A stretch of 64,000 nt of DNA from Tethya wilhelma (GCA_964030475.1 CAXIPT010000001.1:25947741-26011740), one strand, 5' to 3'; shown: positions 47,165 through 58,508, numbered from the stretch's first letter. Notes: generated from the letters alone by a model not told the origin. A program made the numbers and translations.

Positions 47165-50100
47165 TGCATACTTAGTGCCTGGGAAGACTCTGTGTGTGTC
47201 ACAAACAGTGACCTGTTTACTTCACAAAGAGGGTTTATGTTTTTCCAAACATACACACAACGTTATGGTCGACTGTAGCAAATACCTACCAACGTAAACA
47301 GTGGATGTTTGTACACTCACTGGTTTCAATATGTACCACAAAGCCCCTCACAACGTCAATCACTCTTAACACATCACAGTCGACATAGTCTGTTGAACCA
47401 ACACACACACATACACACACGTACACATTGTGTGGAATATGGAAATGTCATACTATAGATTGTAGATGTTGGTGTATGTGGAGTCTTTTTATCCCTTTCA
47501 TTAGCTATCATTTAAAGAGGTAGATTCTAACCCCCTGCCTGAAAAACTTTGGTGTTTATAAACGACAGTTAATGAAGAGAATCTATAGCTATATATTTTC
47601 GTAGCTATAACTTGTAGCATGGATCCGTCAATCACATTTCTGTTATAGCTGCTCCTGATATATCTGTCTCCATATGAGCTACAGTGGTTATTCTCCCTCA
47701 CCCCATAGACTTGTCGTCGATCAAGTTTCCTTCATTTCCTGACAAGGAGCTGCCATCTTACGTTGCCTCCCTCCATGCTGACAGCAACACCAATGGAGAG
47801 GACGAGTATGAGGTAAGACACACACACATCAATTCCTACAACCTCTGCTCCTAGCTTCGTGTGTGTAGCCAGGCCTTCAACTTTGAAATTCATAAAATAT
47901 GTGCCAAGGAAGACCTGGGAACAGGGCTACTCTGCTATAATGCCTATGGGTTTTAGTAGTTCAGTGGTAAGAGCGTTGGATTAGAATTCAAAAGATCAAG
48001 CTCAATTTCTCGATTTTTTTCATTGAATTTTCATAATTGCACTGTAAACCAATCCACACACTGTGATGATTGACACAGGATGTCCAAGATCTTGACCCCA
48101 CTCCCTCCCACCACTTCTCCCTGGCAACATACAACATCACCAAGAACAGATACACAAACATCCTTAGCAGTGAGTCACAAACAATGATGTAATTGTGATG
48201 TTATCTTTTAAAGTCACATGATCCAATACTACTGTAAAATTACAGGGGATGAAACTCGTGTTAGGCTGAGCAGTATTTCCAAGACAACAGGCTCGGATTA
48301 CATCAATGCCAACCACATTGAAGTGAGTACAAGATGGCAATGGTTATGAAAGCAGCTAGTGAAACTTACACAGTCCTATACTGGGTTGTTCAAATGACAC
48401 TTAGTTTTATAGTTTTGACGTGCAATAATGTCAAACTTGAATCATGGAATATCAAGCTTCATTATGTAGTGTCTCACCCAACTCCCTATATGCAAGCTGC
48501 TTCACTTTAAGTTTTTGATTGTATATCCACAGCTATATAAGAGCCAGCTGCCCTGTTCTCTGTCCCAGACTAGTATCCCAAACCTAGTACCAACTTCCTC
48601 CATGCAGGGTTACAACAGTGAGAAGGAGTACATCGCCACTCAGGGGCCTCTGCCCAACACCACCAACGACTTCTGGAGGATGGTGTGGGAACAGGACTGT
48701 CGTATTATCGTCATGGTAACCAATTTGGTTGAGAATGGGGTGGTGAAGTCACATGACTACTGGCCGAGCCGTAGCTCGCTGGTGTACGGGAGTGTGTGTG
48801 TCACACTTCAGTCGGTCAAACTCTATCCCGAGTTTGTAGTTAGGACCTTCGACATCACCAGCCACAAGAACAAGAAGGTAAGGGATTGGAACTTTTAAAA
48901 TTTCCTGATACCAGAGCTTGTTTTTTTTTGTTTTTTTTGCCACAGCTTACATTTGTTCTGTAAGAATGACTTCCTTACTTGCATTAAGTTGGCCTGTTAG
49001 ATACTTTAAATCATGTGTGTGGATTTTTTTTTTTTTTTGTGAGAGAAAGAGAAAAAAATCCTTGGATTAAGTTGGAATAGATCCCAAGACCATCTGATTA
49101 CTAGTCGCACACTCTTACCACTAAGCCACTGAGTGCCTGTGGCGTAGATTTGGAGCAGAAGATATTTATACATCTATATGCCTTTCAGTGATTCTCTTTC
49201 TCTCTCATTGAAGATCCAACTTAGTTTATTCAAGTTCAGAGACAGATGTTGAAAGCTAGCAATGCCACTGATCAAAGCTATTCTACTAGCGTTTGATCCA
49301 TCGATCTTTCATCTGAGCCTTCCATGAGCGACATGCCATCTTAGTGATATTGACTCACAAGATATAGCCTCGTTCCCAGGCCTTCCTCGTGGCACATATA
49401 AAATTTCACAAGTTACAAACTTTCATGAGATAATCACACATATGCATGTGAGGCAGAGCCATCCATGACATACGATCTTAGCAATATTGACTCATGAAAT
49501 ATCACCTCGTTCCTAGGCCTTCTTCGGTACATATTATAAATTTCACGAGTTATACAAACTTACATGAGATATAATTATACATGTGAGTCTTCCAGGACCT
49601 GCCATCTTTATCTCCCACCTCTCCATTTCTCCCTCTAGTCCACCCAGGTCTCTGATCTTCGCCAAGTGACTCAGTTTCACTTCACTGTCTGGCCTGACTT
49701 TGGTGTCCCACAAGATGCCAGCTCCATGCTCAAATTTGTGCGTCATGTCCGATCCAACGTTACCCCCAGCGATGGTCCCATGGTGGTCCACTGCAGCGCT
49801 GGCGTGGGGAGGACGGGCACCTTCATCACGGTGGACGTGATGCTCCAGAGGATGGCCTCCGGGGAGGAGATAGGAGTGAAGGAGTTTGTGAGCAGAATGA
49901 GAGCTCAGCGGGCCGCCATGGTCCAAACCAGTGTGAGTTATGGTAGTTTGTAAGTAGGATGAGAGCTGAGAGGGCCGCCATGGTCCAAACCAGTGTGAGT
50001 TGTAACTGGTAAAACTTTTTGTTTCATAGCATGGAATAGCTGACATGTAATTTCCATAGTTTAGCCACACTACCACACACACACATGTTTCTTCAGTCCC

Positions 50101-50590
50101 AGTATCTCCTCATATACAATGCCCTGCTCCATGCATACATACATACATACATACATACATACACACACATCTCTAGTCCCAGTATCTCTTCATATACGAT
50201 ACCCTGCTCCATGCATACATACATACAAACACACACATATCTCTAGTCCCAGTATCTCTTCATATACGATGCTCTACACCATGCATACATTCATGGCACC
50301 ACTGAGGTGGCTGCTGACAAACTAAAGGATCATGTGACTTCCTTGGAGACCACCCTTTCAGAGAATGACACCAGTACCACTCGACTAGACAAGGAGTTTA
50401 AATTTGTCATGTCTGTTCAACTTTCAGCAGATCACTTTTACTCCATTGCCATGGAAACAGAGAATGAATCAAAGAACAAAGATGTCAACAACTTACCTCG
50501 TAAGTTTATAAATTGTCTTTAATCTTTTCTTTGAATCTAAAATGAATTGGCAGTTGACAACACTTACTAGAGAAGATCTTTTTTTTAAAA

Positions 50591-50628
<38 letters not shown>

Positions 50629-52074
50629 TCCACAGTGGATCATAACCGTGTGATCCTGAGGGAGCCTGATGAAGATGACGCATCCTCCGAAGCCGGAGGG
50701 GGAGGAGAAGGAAGTGGGGGGTACATCAACGCCAGCTACATCAATGGCTACTACAACCGCGTGGAATTCATCGCCACCCAACACCCCCTTCCCACGACCC
50801 GGGGGGACCTCTGGAGGATGGTGGTGGAGAGGGGCGTATCCACCATGGTCGTCATGGGAGCACTGAAAGAGGATTATGTGAGCTTAAGATTTGTTTAGAG
50901 ATTTTGTAGCAGTGAAATGTGAATGAGTGGAGAAGAGACCATTTTGTGTTGCCTGTAGGATTGTTACTGGCCGTTGGAAGGAATGCACGAGTACGATGGT
51001 GAGGTTACCGTGGAGATAACAGAGACAAAGAAGTTAGAAGAAACAGGAATGACTGTCAGTACCTTCATTGTGACTGATAAAGAGGTAACATGCCCCCTAG
51101 TATCCATAGAAACACGTCTCAATCACTGACCCAATATCTCCCCAGAATGACAACAGTGTTGATGTAGAGCTCTTCCATCTTCACTCCTGGCCCAGCGACG
51201 GTGTCCCTCCCACCTCCAAGTCAACCCTCGACCTTATCCAAATGTCACGACAGAGATGGAAAGAGACTGGGTTTAACCCCATTGTGATCCACACTGCGTC
51301 AGGGTGGGTAATACACACTGTGTATGTATGTATGTACCATTTTTGATGATTGCTCAATCGTGATCGAGAAATTTGTTAAAACCACGGTGCATGTTCAGGT
51401 ATTTAGATCACAAGTGTGGTGTTATTGTGAAAGTAAAAGGGGAACTTCTCGTAGTTGACAAACAACATATAGACTTTAATAATAAACACACACACACACA
51501 CACACACACATGCTGGGCCCACATAAACCGCTCCATGCATACAGAGCTAGCTGTGAAGCCTCGGGAATCTACTGTGCTCTGTGCATCTTGCTGCGTCAGT
51601 TTGAAGTGGAGGAGAGGGTGGATGTGGTCACCGTCTGCCAGAGACTGAGAAGAAGTAGGCCAGCTCTTCTCACTAGCAAGGTGAGGATGAAATAATATTT
51701 ATTATTACCATAAAATTATAAACTAATGTCATTGAAATTGTACGATATGACACTGCTAGGATTAACACCTTATTAGCCAGTATTAAAGTCATAGTCTATG
51801 TCATCCTGTAATGTATTAATGTTGTTGGTGATGCAGTGTGATGAATAATTTGATTCACAAAAATTTAGTCCCAATTTTATGTTTCCATTTTCTGATTCTT
51901 GTTTGTCTGTCCTTGCTCATTTCTCCTAACCAAATTGATGATTAAAAGTCACTACAACACAATAGATGCTTTTCAAAGCTCTATTTGGTGTTTGAAAGAA
52001 CTGTCTTTATTTTCCTCCACTTGCAGGATTACTATAAATTCATTTACCAGACTCTGGAGGCTTCAAGAGACTAG
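46234..52074 (+). CDS. Receptor-type protein tyrosine phosphatase, mucin-like ectodomain
   Basis: Exons: 46234-46321 (signal peptide), 46417-46909 (Ser/Thr/Pro-rich ectodomain plus a helix ending CCCYMF), 47709-47812, 48079-48169, 48246-48322, 48608-48877, 49639-49932, 50247-50499, 50636-50877, 50959-51084, 51146-51303, 51545-51680, 52027-52074. D1 has [34 protein letters not shown] and the loop [11 protein letters not shown], so it should be active. D2 has [12 protein letters not shown] and ATQHPLPTT, but reads VIHTASG where HCSAG is expected, so the catalytic Cys is lost; this is usual for RPTP D2 domains. The ectodomain has no Ig or FN3 domain and resembles CD45 in style only. The junction 46909-47709 is out of phase (2 versus 1), so a short juxtamembrane exon is probably missed. 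It could dephosphorylate the tyrosine motifs of nearby receptors (inference). Confidence 0.9.
47127..47162 (+). repeat. (GT)n microsatellite
   Basis: Simple GT repeat in intron 2 of the phosphatase gene; it marks the end of the inverted duplication. Confidence 0.95.
47945..48015 (+). repeat. tRNA-derived SINE-like fragment
   Basis: TAGTTCAGTGGTAAGAGCGT is close to a tRNA A box, followed at tRNA spacing by a decayed B-box-like CAAGCTCAATTTCT. A T-rich tract follows. It lies in an intron of the phosphatase. It is not a functional tRNA: the stem pairing is poor. Confidence 0.5.
49072..49143 (-). repeat. tRNA-derived SINE-like fragment
   Basis: In minus sense, CAGTGGCTTAGTGGTAAGAG resembles an A box and GGTCTTGGGATCTATTCC a decayed B box. 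A T-rich tract on the plus strand precedes it. Intron of the phosphatase gene. Confidence 0.5.
49883..50285 (+). repeat. Tandem partial copies of two exon edges in the phosphatase gene
   Basis: The end of the D1 catalytic exon with its donor (about 49883-49936) is repeated right after it at about 49943-50000. The start of the next exon with its acceptor (TCTAGTCCCAGTATCTCTTC) occurs three times, at about 50094, 50171 and 50241, separated by (ACAT)n. Only the outer pair keeps the normal coding frame through the gene. Confidence 0.7.
50592..50626 (+). repeat. (CA)n before the D2 exon
   Basis: CA repeat ten bases before the acceptor CACAG of exon 50636-50877. This is another case of a dinucleotide repeat at a 3' splice site. 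Confidence 0.9.
51487..51510 (+). repeat. (CA)n upstream of a D2 exon
   Basis: CA repeat about 35 bp before exon 51545-51680 of the phosphatase. Confidence 0.9.
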
Positions 52075-52331
52075 CAGTAGAGTCAATAATGTCAGCTAGT
52101 ACACTAGTGTGTGAGGATAGACTTGCATAATTATATAGGGACATCAAGTTATATCATATCAACCAGTAGACAGACTATACAGGTGTGCTTATTAATTTTA
52201 TCATTGTCATTTCACTTTCACAGACACCATAGCAGATTCAATGTACGTAGTTTTGGTTCACTTTAATTTTGCAGTAATCAGTAATTTTGCAACAGTTGTT
52301 ACTATAGCAGTGCGCGGATTTTTTTAAAATC

Positions 52332-52343
52332 TGCGCATGCGCA
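52332..52343. promoter_or_regulatory. NRF-1-like palindrome upstream of receptor E
   Basis: TGCGCATGCGCA lies 95 bp before the start codon at 52438. Confidence 0.45.
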
Positions 52344-52437
52344 AAAGCGAACAGCTGTGAGCTCCACCCACGGGATATTGCACGCATATTAATTAACTAC
52401 CATTCATTAAACTTGCCTGAATGGTAGAAAGTACGTT

Positions 52438-55226
52438 ATGGAGTCTCAGAATGTCTGTTTTAAACTGGCCGTGCAGCTCTTCCTTGTGTTCCACGTGGCA
52501 GTGAGTCTAGGAGCAGCTCAGAGTAAGTAACATGTGGTAACTTAGAATAGTCACGTCAGGGATATCCACAGTCACACACCCACCCACACACATGCATGTG
52601 ACACACACACACACTCTTTCTGTCTTGACCCCTCTCTCTCTGTAGGCTATTCTGTGTCCTTCTCAATGTCTACTTTCACTGTTGGAGAGGGAGATTTTGT
52701 TGCTTTGCCCACAGTGGATGTCGTGGTAACAGGGAGTCCTTCTCGAGATGGAGTTGTCAATCTTGTTAGCACTGATGGAATGGCAGGTATGCCTTTGTTA
52801 TGCCTCAGTTTGTGCGTAGCACATGAAGATGATTGCAGTAGTCGTTTTGTGTGTGTGTGCGTGTCTAAGCTCCAGAAGCAAAATGAAGGGAGATATTATC
52901 ATTATATCACATAGATGCTTTATTACCACAGTAGCATCACATACACATTAAGTGACTTATTTTCACACTTCCATACAGCGAGAAAGTTTCACAGTGTCAA
53001 ACTTTCACAGATATCTCTAGTCATTTTTATGGTTCTCTGAATTAGAGTTTTTATCTGCGAAACTTTTCCGTAATGTATATACATATGGGCTTGCACAGCA
53101 AGAAACCGCGAAAGTTAAACCCCGCGAAATTTTCCCGCTATAAGCATAATTTAATTGATGACCTTTTGATAAATTTATTGGACAAACTGATGACCCTTGA
53201 TGAAATGATTATTTCCATCTTTTTCAGTAAATGGTGTAGACTACTCTCTCTCTTCCCCTACCCTGACGATATCTCCAACCACGTCCAGTCTTCAAGCAGC
53301 TGTAAACATCCACGAAGACAGTCTGGTGGAGGCTGATGAAACATTTACACTGTCTCTATCTTCAATGGACAGTCTGGTTGTGATTGGCTCTCCATCTCAG
53401 ATCACCGTTACCATAGAAGACAATGATGGCAGTAAGGAGATAGAGAGAGTTTGAGACACATGCAGTCACATTAAAGGTTGCATGTGGAGTGTGTGAAAGT
53501 TTTAACACGTGAAAATTTATAGCACTATTTGTAAAATGGCTGCTTATCATCAGATTGTAAGACAACTATTTAGCATAAAAATATCCGTATGTATATTTTT
53601 TAAACACACAAACACATTCTCTAGTGAATACAGATCCACCAACAATTCGTACTTCTCCAGACTCACGTTCCACTCTGGAAGTGTTTGTTAATAGTCTTCT
53701 AACACTTCTAACAGCTGCCACTGGTGAACAGCTCTCATTTCAATGGTTCAAAGATGGAGTCAACCTCACAGATGGTCCAGGGATCACCATAGAGAACTCT
53801 GATTCTCGATCTTCACTGACAATCAACATCACATCAGTTGCTGTTGGAGGAGAGTATGGTACCATTGTCAGCAACCCCTATGGCTCTGCCACTAGCAATA
53901 TCACAACTGTCATTGTTGTAGAAGGTGAGGGAGAAAGTTGTAGTTTTATCCCAGAACAAACTCACTATATAAGGTAAAGTGATATATGTATACGGACAGC
54001 CATCAGTATAGTCTAAGTGTACTGGTGTCAGCTGTGAGTAAGCATTTGGGTGTCCATTTTAATGCATGTATATATGGCAAAATACAATGTTGTTGATCAA
54101 AACTTGAAAACACACACACATACAGCTGTAGTGGATCCACCAACAATTCGTACTTCTCCAGACTCACGCTCCTCTCTGGCAGTGTTTGTTAATAATCTTC
54201 TGACACTTCAAATATCTGCCACTGGTGAACAGCTCTCATTTCAATGGTTCAAAGATGGAGTCAACCTCACAGATGGTCCAGGGATCATTATAAGGAGCTT
54301 TGATTCTCAATCTTCTTTGACAATCAACATCATATCAGTCGTTGCTGGAGGGGAGTATGGCACCATTGTCAGCAACCCTGGTGGATCAGTCACTAGCAAT
54401 ATCACAACAGTAATAGTAGGTAAGTCATTGCAGTTAGTAACCAAGTCAAAGTAAAAGCCGTGGGATGCTGTGAAGGCCTGGTTAACGGAACTGCGTCAGT
54501 ATATAAGCAATGTTTTGTTAACTAAAAAATTTTTTCAACATTTTGTGACGTTCTATGACCTTTTGTGATGGTGTTGTTTTGTTTCTAGCACGATCTGGGT
54601 ACCACATCTAGATACTAGCTCCGTGTATGTACATGTATTGCATATTGTCAATAAAAAGCATCACAAATCGTCACATTTTATTTTTGTTAACAAAAAGCAC
54701 TTATATAGCGACACAGTTCTTTATAAGAGGGTACTTCATACGCTAATGATCTCATTTCCTGTCTCCTTCTACCATAGCTGCCCCTCCTATTATTACCACT
54801 CATCCTTCGAGTGTGTTCGATGTACCTGAAGGATCAGATGTGTCCTTTGTAGTGGTTGCCATTGGATACGACCTTTCCTACCAGTGGAGGAAAGACGATA
54901 TGAATGTGACCAGCGATGGCACTAAATATGAAGGTGCTGAATCAGCAAATTTCACAGTGAGGACAGTGAATGGAAATGATGAGGGAAACTACGATTGTTT
55001 TGTATATAATTCCTTTGGACACGTCACCTCCATGGACGCCTCTCTCACAGTCGGTTAGTAAATGCATGCAAAATGTTGTCAAAGTCAAACATTTCACTTG
55101 AAATAAATATGACCTGACTGTGTACCTATCTCTTCTCTGACTCCAGGGGGTGGTGCTAGTGTTGTATCCCTGGGTAGTGTGGTCGCAGTGGTGGTCGGTC
55201 TACTAGCAGTGGTGCTTGTTTCATGA
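52438..55226 (+). CDS. Receptor E: Calx-beta/Ig protein ending at the membrane helix
   Basis: Exons 52438-52522, 52646-52786, 53228-53431, 53625-53924, 54126-54419, 54778-55053 and 55147-55226 join in frame to about 459 residues. Order: signal peptide (..VAVSLGAAQ); one Calx-beta domain split by an intron, as in receptor C; three Ig-fold domains; a C-terminal hydrophobic stretch ending LLAVVLVS-stop. The first two Ig domains have the Trp core (QWFKDG) but GEYGTIVSNP where YxC is normal, and no Cys in strand B; the third has NYDCF but no partner Cys. There is no cytoplasmic tail. One base out of frame, the sequence reads CFMRRKGKELN, so a tail may have been lost by a frameshift. A GPI signal is an alternative reading of the C-terminus. 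Confidence 0.75.
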
Positions 55227-55349
55227 GAAGAAAAGGAAAAGAGCTCAACGTATTATTTTGATCTCTCTGCCTTGTCATTATTTTTGTGTCACCATAATTT
55301 TATTAGCAGCATAATGAATCCTTGTTCAGACTCTGTGAATGCCTCCTCT

Positions 55350-55360
55350 GAGCATGCGCA
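55350..55360. promoter_or_regulatory. NRF-1-like half-palindrome upstream of receptor F
   Basis: GAGCATGCGCA about 105 bp before the ATG at 55465, followed by AAAGTAACC; a weaker version of the site before receptors D, E and the 60.4 kb exon. Confidence 0.3.
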
Positions 55361-55464
55361 AAAGTAACCGGATGGAGCCTAGCTCCACCTATTATAGTAC
55401 AAGCCACAAATTGCATTCCACACTCTCCAATTAGTGAGGAAGGTCTTGAAAGAAACAAACCAAG

Positions 55465-56208
55465 ATGAAGCAGCTCCTTCAACTCGTTCTATGGCTCACC
55501 ATAGCTACAGCTCTTGCCAGAGGACAAGGTAGATGTGTAATATAGGTAACTTGGGTAGCTTATGATATCAATATCAGTCACTAGCTATATTAGCTATGTA
55601 TATAGCCTCCTACTGCGAGGGTGAGATACTTATCTTGTACAGTTGATCAGGTATCAAGTAGCACCAGTTGCACGAGCTATTATATAAATTTACCGTAATA
55701 ATATATCATGACTGAGAGTCCTTATCACTAGATCACATCAGCAATCAAATCCTTTGCAGGAGATCCGCCAACCCTTCCTGAACGTCCATCTGAAAACCTG
55801 ACTGCTTTCTTTCAAGAAACTGTGGACATTCAAGTTTTTGCCACTGGTGACCAGCTGTCATTTCAGTGGTTCAAAGATGGAGTCAACATCACAGATGGTC
55901 CAGGGATCACCATAATGAGCTTTAATTCTCAGTCTTCAAGAATATCTATCGGTCCCATCACATCAGTTGCTGATGGAGGAGACTTTACTGCCACTGTCAC
56001 TAACCCCTATGGCTCTGCCACCACCAATATCACGAGAGTCATTGTGGGTGAGTCCAAATGTCTACCAATAAGAACTGAATGACATTGTCTTAGTGAAGTC
56101 AAAGCTAAACTTGAGGCAGCTAATCTTAATTTTCACCATAATGTAAAGTTTACATGTACATGGGTTAATACCAATGGATCGGGAAGGGATGTTTGTGGAA
56201 GTCAGAGC

Positions 56209-56252
<44 letters not shown>

Positions 56253-56954
56253 ATGGCGCACACACACACCATGGCACACACACACATGTTCTCCTAGTTG
56301 AGCCTCCAGGACCAACGCTTCTTCGATTTCCATCTCGAAATATTACTGCCTTCATTCGTGAAACTGTGGACATTCAAGTTTTTGCCACGATTGGTGACCA
56401 GCTCTCATTTCAGTGGTTCAAAAATGGAGTCAACATCACAGATGGTCCAGGGATCACCATAATGAGCTTTGATTCTCAGTCTTCAAGAATATCTATCGGT
56501 CCCATCACATCAGTTGCTGACGGGGGAGAATTTACTGCCACTGTCTCTAACCCCTATGGCTCTGTCACCACCAATGTTGTAAGAGTCATTGTGGGTGAGC
56601 AGAATTATGTATATTCCTGTCATTAAGCATTACATTAGTGATCTTTTTTGTAATTCTAAATTTCTCCCCTTCTATAGCTGCCCCTCCCATTATTGCCACT
56701 CATCCTTCGAGTGTGTTTGATGTACCTGAAGGATCAGATGTGTCCTTTGTAGTGGTTGCCATTGGATACGACCTTTCCTACCAGTGGAGAAAAGACGATA
56801 TGAATGTGACCAGCGATGGCACTAAATACGAAGGTGCTGAATCAGCAAATTTCACAGTGAGGACAGTGAATAGAAATGACGAGGGAAACTACAGTTGTTT
56901 TGTCTATGATTCCTTTGGAAACGTCACCTCCATGGACGCCTCTCTCACAGTTGG

Positions 56955-57007
<53 letters not shown>

Positions 57008-57466
57008 CTAAAGAATATTTTTGAAATGATGGAGGTCAAATTGTGAACCAAGTCAGCTATCTTTATTTAATTCCTCTCTTTGCAGAGGTGCGGCCGGGTG
57101 GAGCTAATGTTGTTGCTATAGTGCTGGGTGTGGTGTTTGGACTACTAGCAGTGGTACTCATAGCAACTGTGATCGTCATTGCACTGGTGTGCATCTACAA
57201 GAGACTACAGTCAACACACAAACCAATGTAAGTACCACTGCCATAGACAGGCATATAGAGTAGGAAAATTTCGCCATTGAAAAAGTTGTCTGTCACTATA
57301 ATTATAAGTAACACAAGGGGCAAAATTTTCAATGCTGATGCGTATGTCAGTGTATTTATATAGTATGATATACCTTCTTGATAGGAGGATTGAAGAAAAG
57401 GAAGAAATAGAAGTCGTTGAAGTAAAAGAAGAAGTGATTGTAGAAGAACTGAAGGTAAACGACTAG
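55465..57466 (+). CDS. Receptor F: Ig-fold membrane protein with acidic, tyrosine-free tail
   Basis: Exons 55465-55528, 55760-56047, 56298-56594, 56678-56953, 57086-57227 and 57385-57466 join in frame to 382 residues. Order: signal peptide (MKQLLQLVLWLTIATALARG); two Ig-fold domains without canonical Cys (QWFKDGVNITDGPGIT.., GDFTATVTNP); a third almost identical to the last Ig domain of receptor E but with NYSCF; a transmembrane helix with Gly at its start and CIYKR at its end; a Glu/Lys/Val-rich 27-residue tail with no Tyr. Exon phases match receptor E and the other receptors. The last exon may splice onward at AAG|GTAAAC, but reading through gives a stop at once. The absence of tyrosines suggests it acts with partners or as an adhesion protein. 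Confidence 0.8.
56208..56285 (+). repeat. (CA)n with CATGG interruptions
   Basis: CA repeat lying just before the acceptor of exon 56298-56594 of receptor F. Confidence 0.9.
56957..57004 (+). repeat. (GT)n starting in a splice donor
   Basis: The donor of exon 56678-56953 (GTTAGTGTGTG..) runs directly into a ~46 bp GT repeat. Confidence 0.95.
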
Positions 57467-57600
57467 TGTGAACTGAACTACTGCGATCTTGTGTCAGTCT
57501 ATATAATTACATGTCACCATCAGCAATAATAAGGATCCAATAAGATATTGAATAATAAGGTTTCAATAAGATATGAATGTACCACCATTAATAATTCTAA

Positions 57601-58095
57601 CCTCTTCTGTCGTTAGCTAGAGGATTCAAGTATGGCAACCAGTACTCCAGTGTTTGTTTATCATATTCTTTGAAGGGTAAAAATAAAAATAGGACTATAA
57701 AAGAAATCTTGACAGCTTGCAAACGAGATAAAAGGAAATTATAGGAAATGAAACGAAAACAAGAAAAAAGGCCAGCACAGAGAAAGTCACTCAAAAGAAA
57801 AAAAAAAAAAGAAAAAAAAAAAAAAANACAAAAGGATTATGATTACAATGTGCAGGTAATCATAAAGAGTCATAGTGGTAGCAAGCAGGCTAGTAACTCT
57901 CACCTCTTCTGTTGTTAGCTAGAGGATTCAAGTATGGCAACCAGTACTCCAGTGTTTGTTTATCATATTCTTTGAAGGGTAAAATAAAAATAGGACTATA
58001 AAAGAAATCTTGACAGCTTGTAAACAGGATAAAAGAAAATTATAGGAAATGAAAAGAAAATAAGAAAAAAAAGGCCAGCACAGAGGAAGCCACTC
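57601..58095 (+). repeat. Tandem duplicate of ~190 bp with A-rich ends
   Basis: 57601-57795 and 57905-58095 share TTAGCTAGAGGATTCAAGTA and the following ~180 bases almost unchanged, both ending GGCCAGCACAGAG and a poly(A)-like run; an n at 57827 sits in the first A-run. It may be two insertions of the same 3' element end. Confidence 0.8.
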
Positions 58096-58259
58096 AAAAA
58101 AAAAGGGAAAAAAGGGGGGGAAAAAAAGAGGGAAAAAAAAAGGGGGCAAGCACAGAGAAAATTAAAAAAGTGGAAAAAAAAATAGTGAAAAGAAAAAGAA
58201 AAAAAAATTTTAAAAAGTGGGAAAAAAATAGTGAAAAGAAAAAAGAAAAAAAAAAAAAG

Positions 58260-58508
58260 GCCAGCACAGAGGGAGCCACTCGGTCTTAGCTTCCAAGACA
58301 TCCCACATTCAGCAGGTGGCAGGTTCTTATCATCCCGACCCAGTGACCAACAGCCTTCGGTACACTGGTCCCCCCTTTCGGGCCATGCCATATACAGGCA
58401 TGTAGGCTGAGGTGAGTCAGAGCTCCCGCAGGATGACTCGAACCCGCACACCTGGTTACAGTGGGCGCTCTTGGTGTAACGCCTTAACCACTGTGCCACA
58501 TGTGCTGG
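58260..58508 (-). mobile_element. tRNA-derived SINE
   Basis: In minus sense it begins CCAGCACATGTGGCACAGTGG.., with TGGCACAGTGGTTAAGGCG as the A box and GGTTCGAGTCATCC as the B box (consensus GGTTCGANTCC), correctly spaced for a tRNA head. About 170 bp of unrelated body follows, with CGGGATGATAAGAACCTGCC. The A-rich plus-strand region to the left is T-rich in minus sense. The good B box suggests a fairly young copy. Confidence 0.75.

Noticed and set aside
47945..48015. Functional tRNA gene
   Set aside because: The A box is good but the B box and stems are degraded, so it is a SINE-type relic.
57996..58499. 167-residue minus-strand frame with long Phe-rich stretches
   Set aside because: It reads through a tRNA-derived SINE and an A-rich repeat; no gene.
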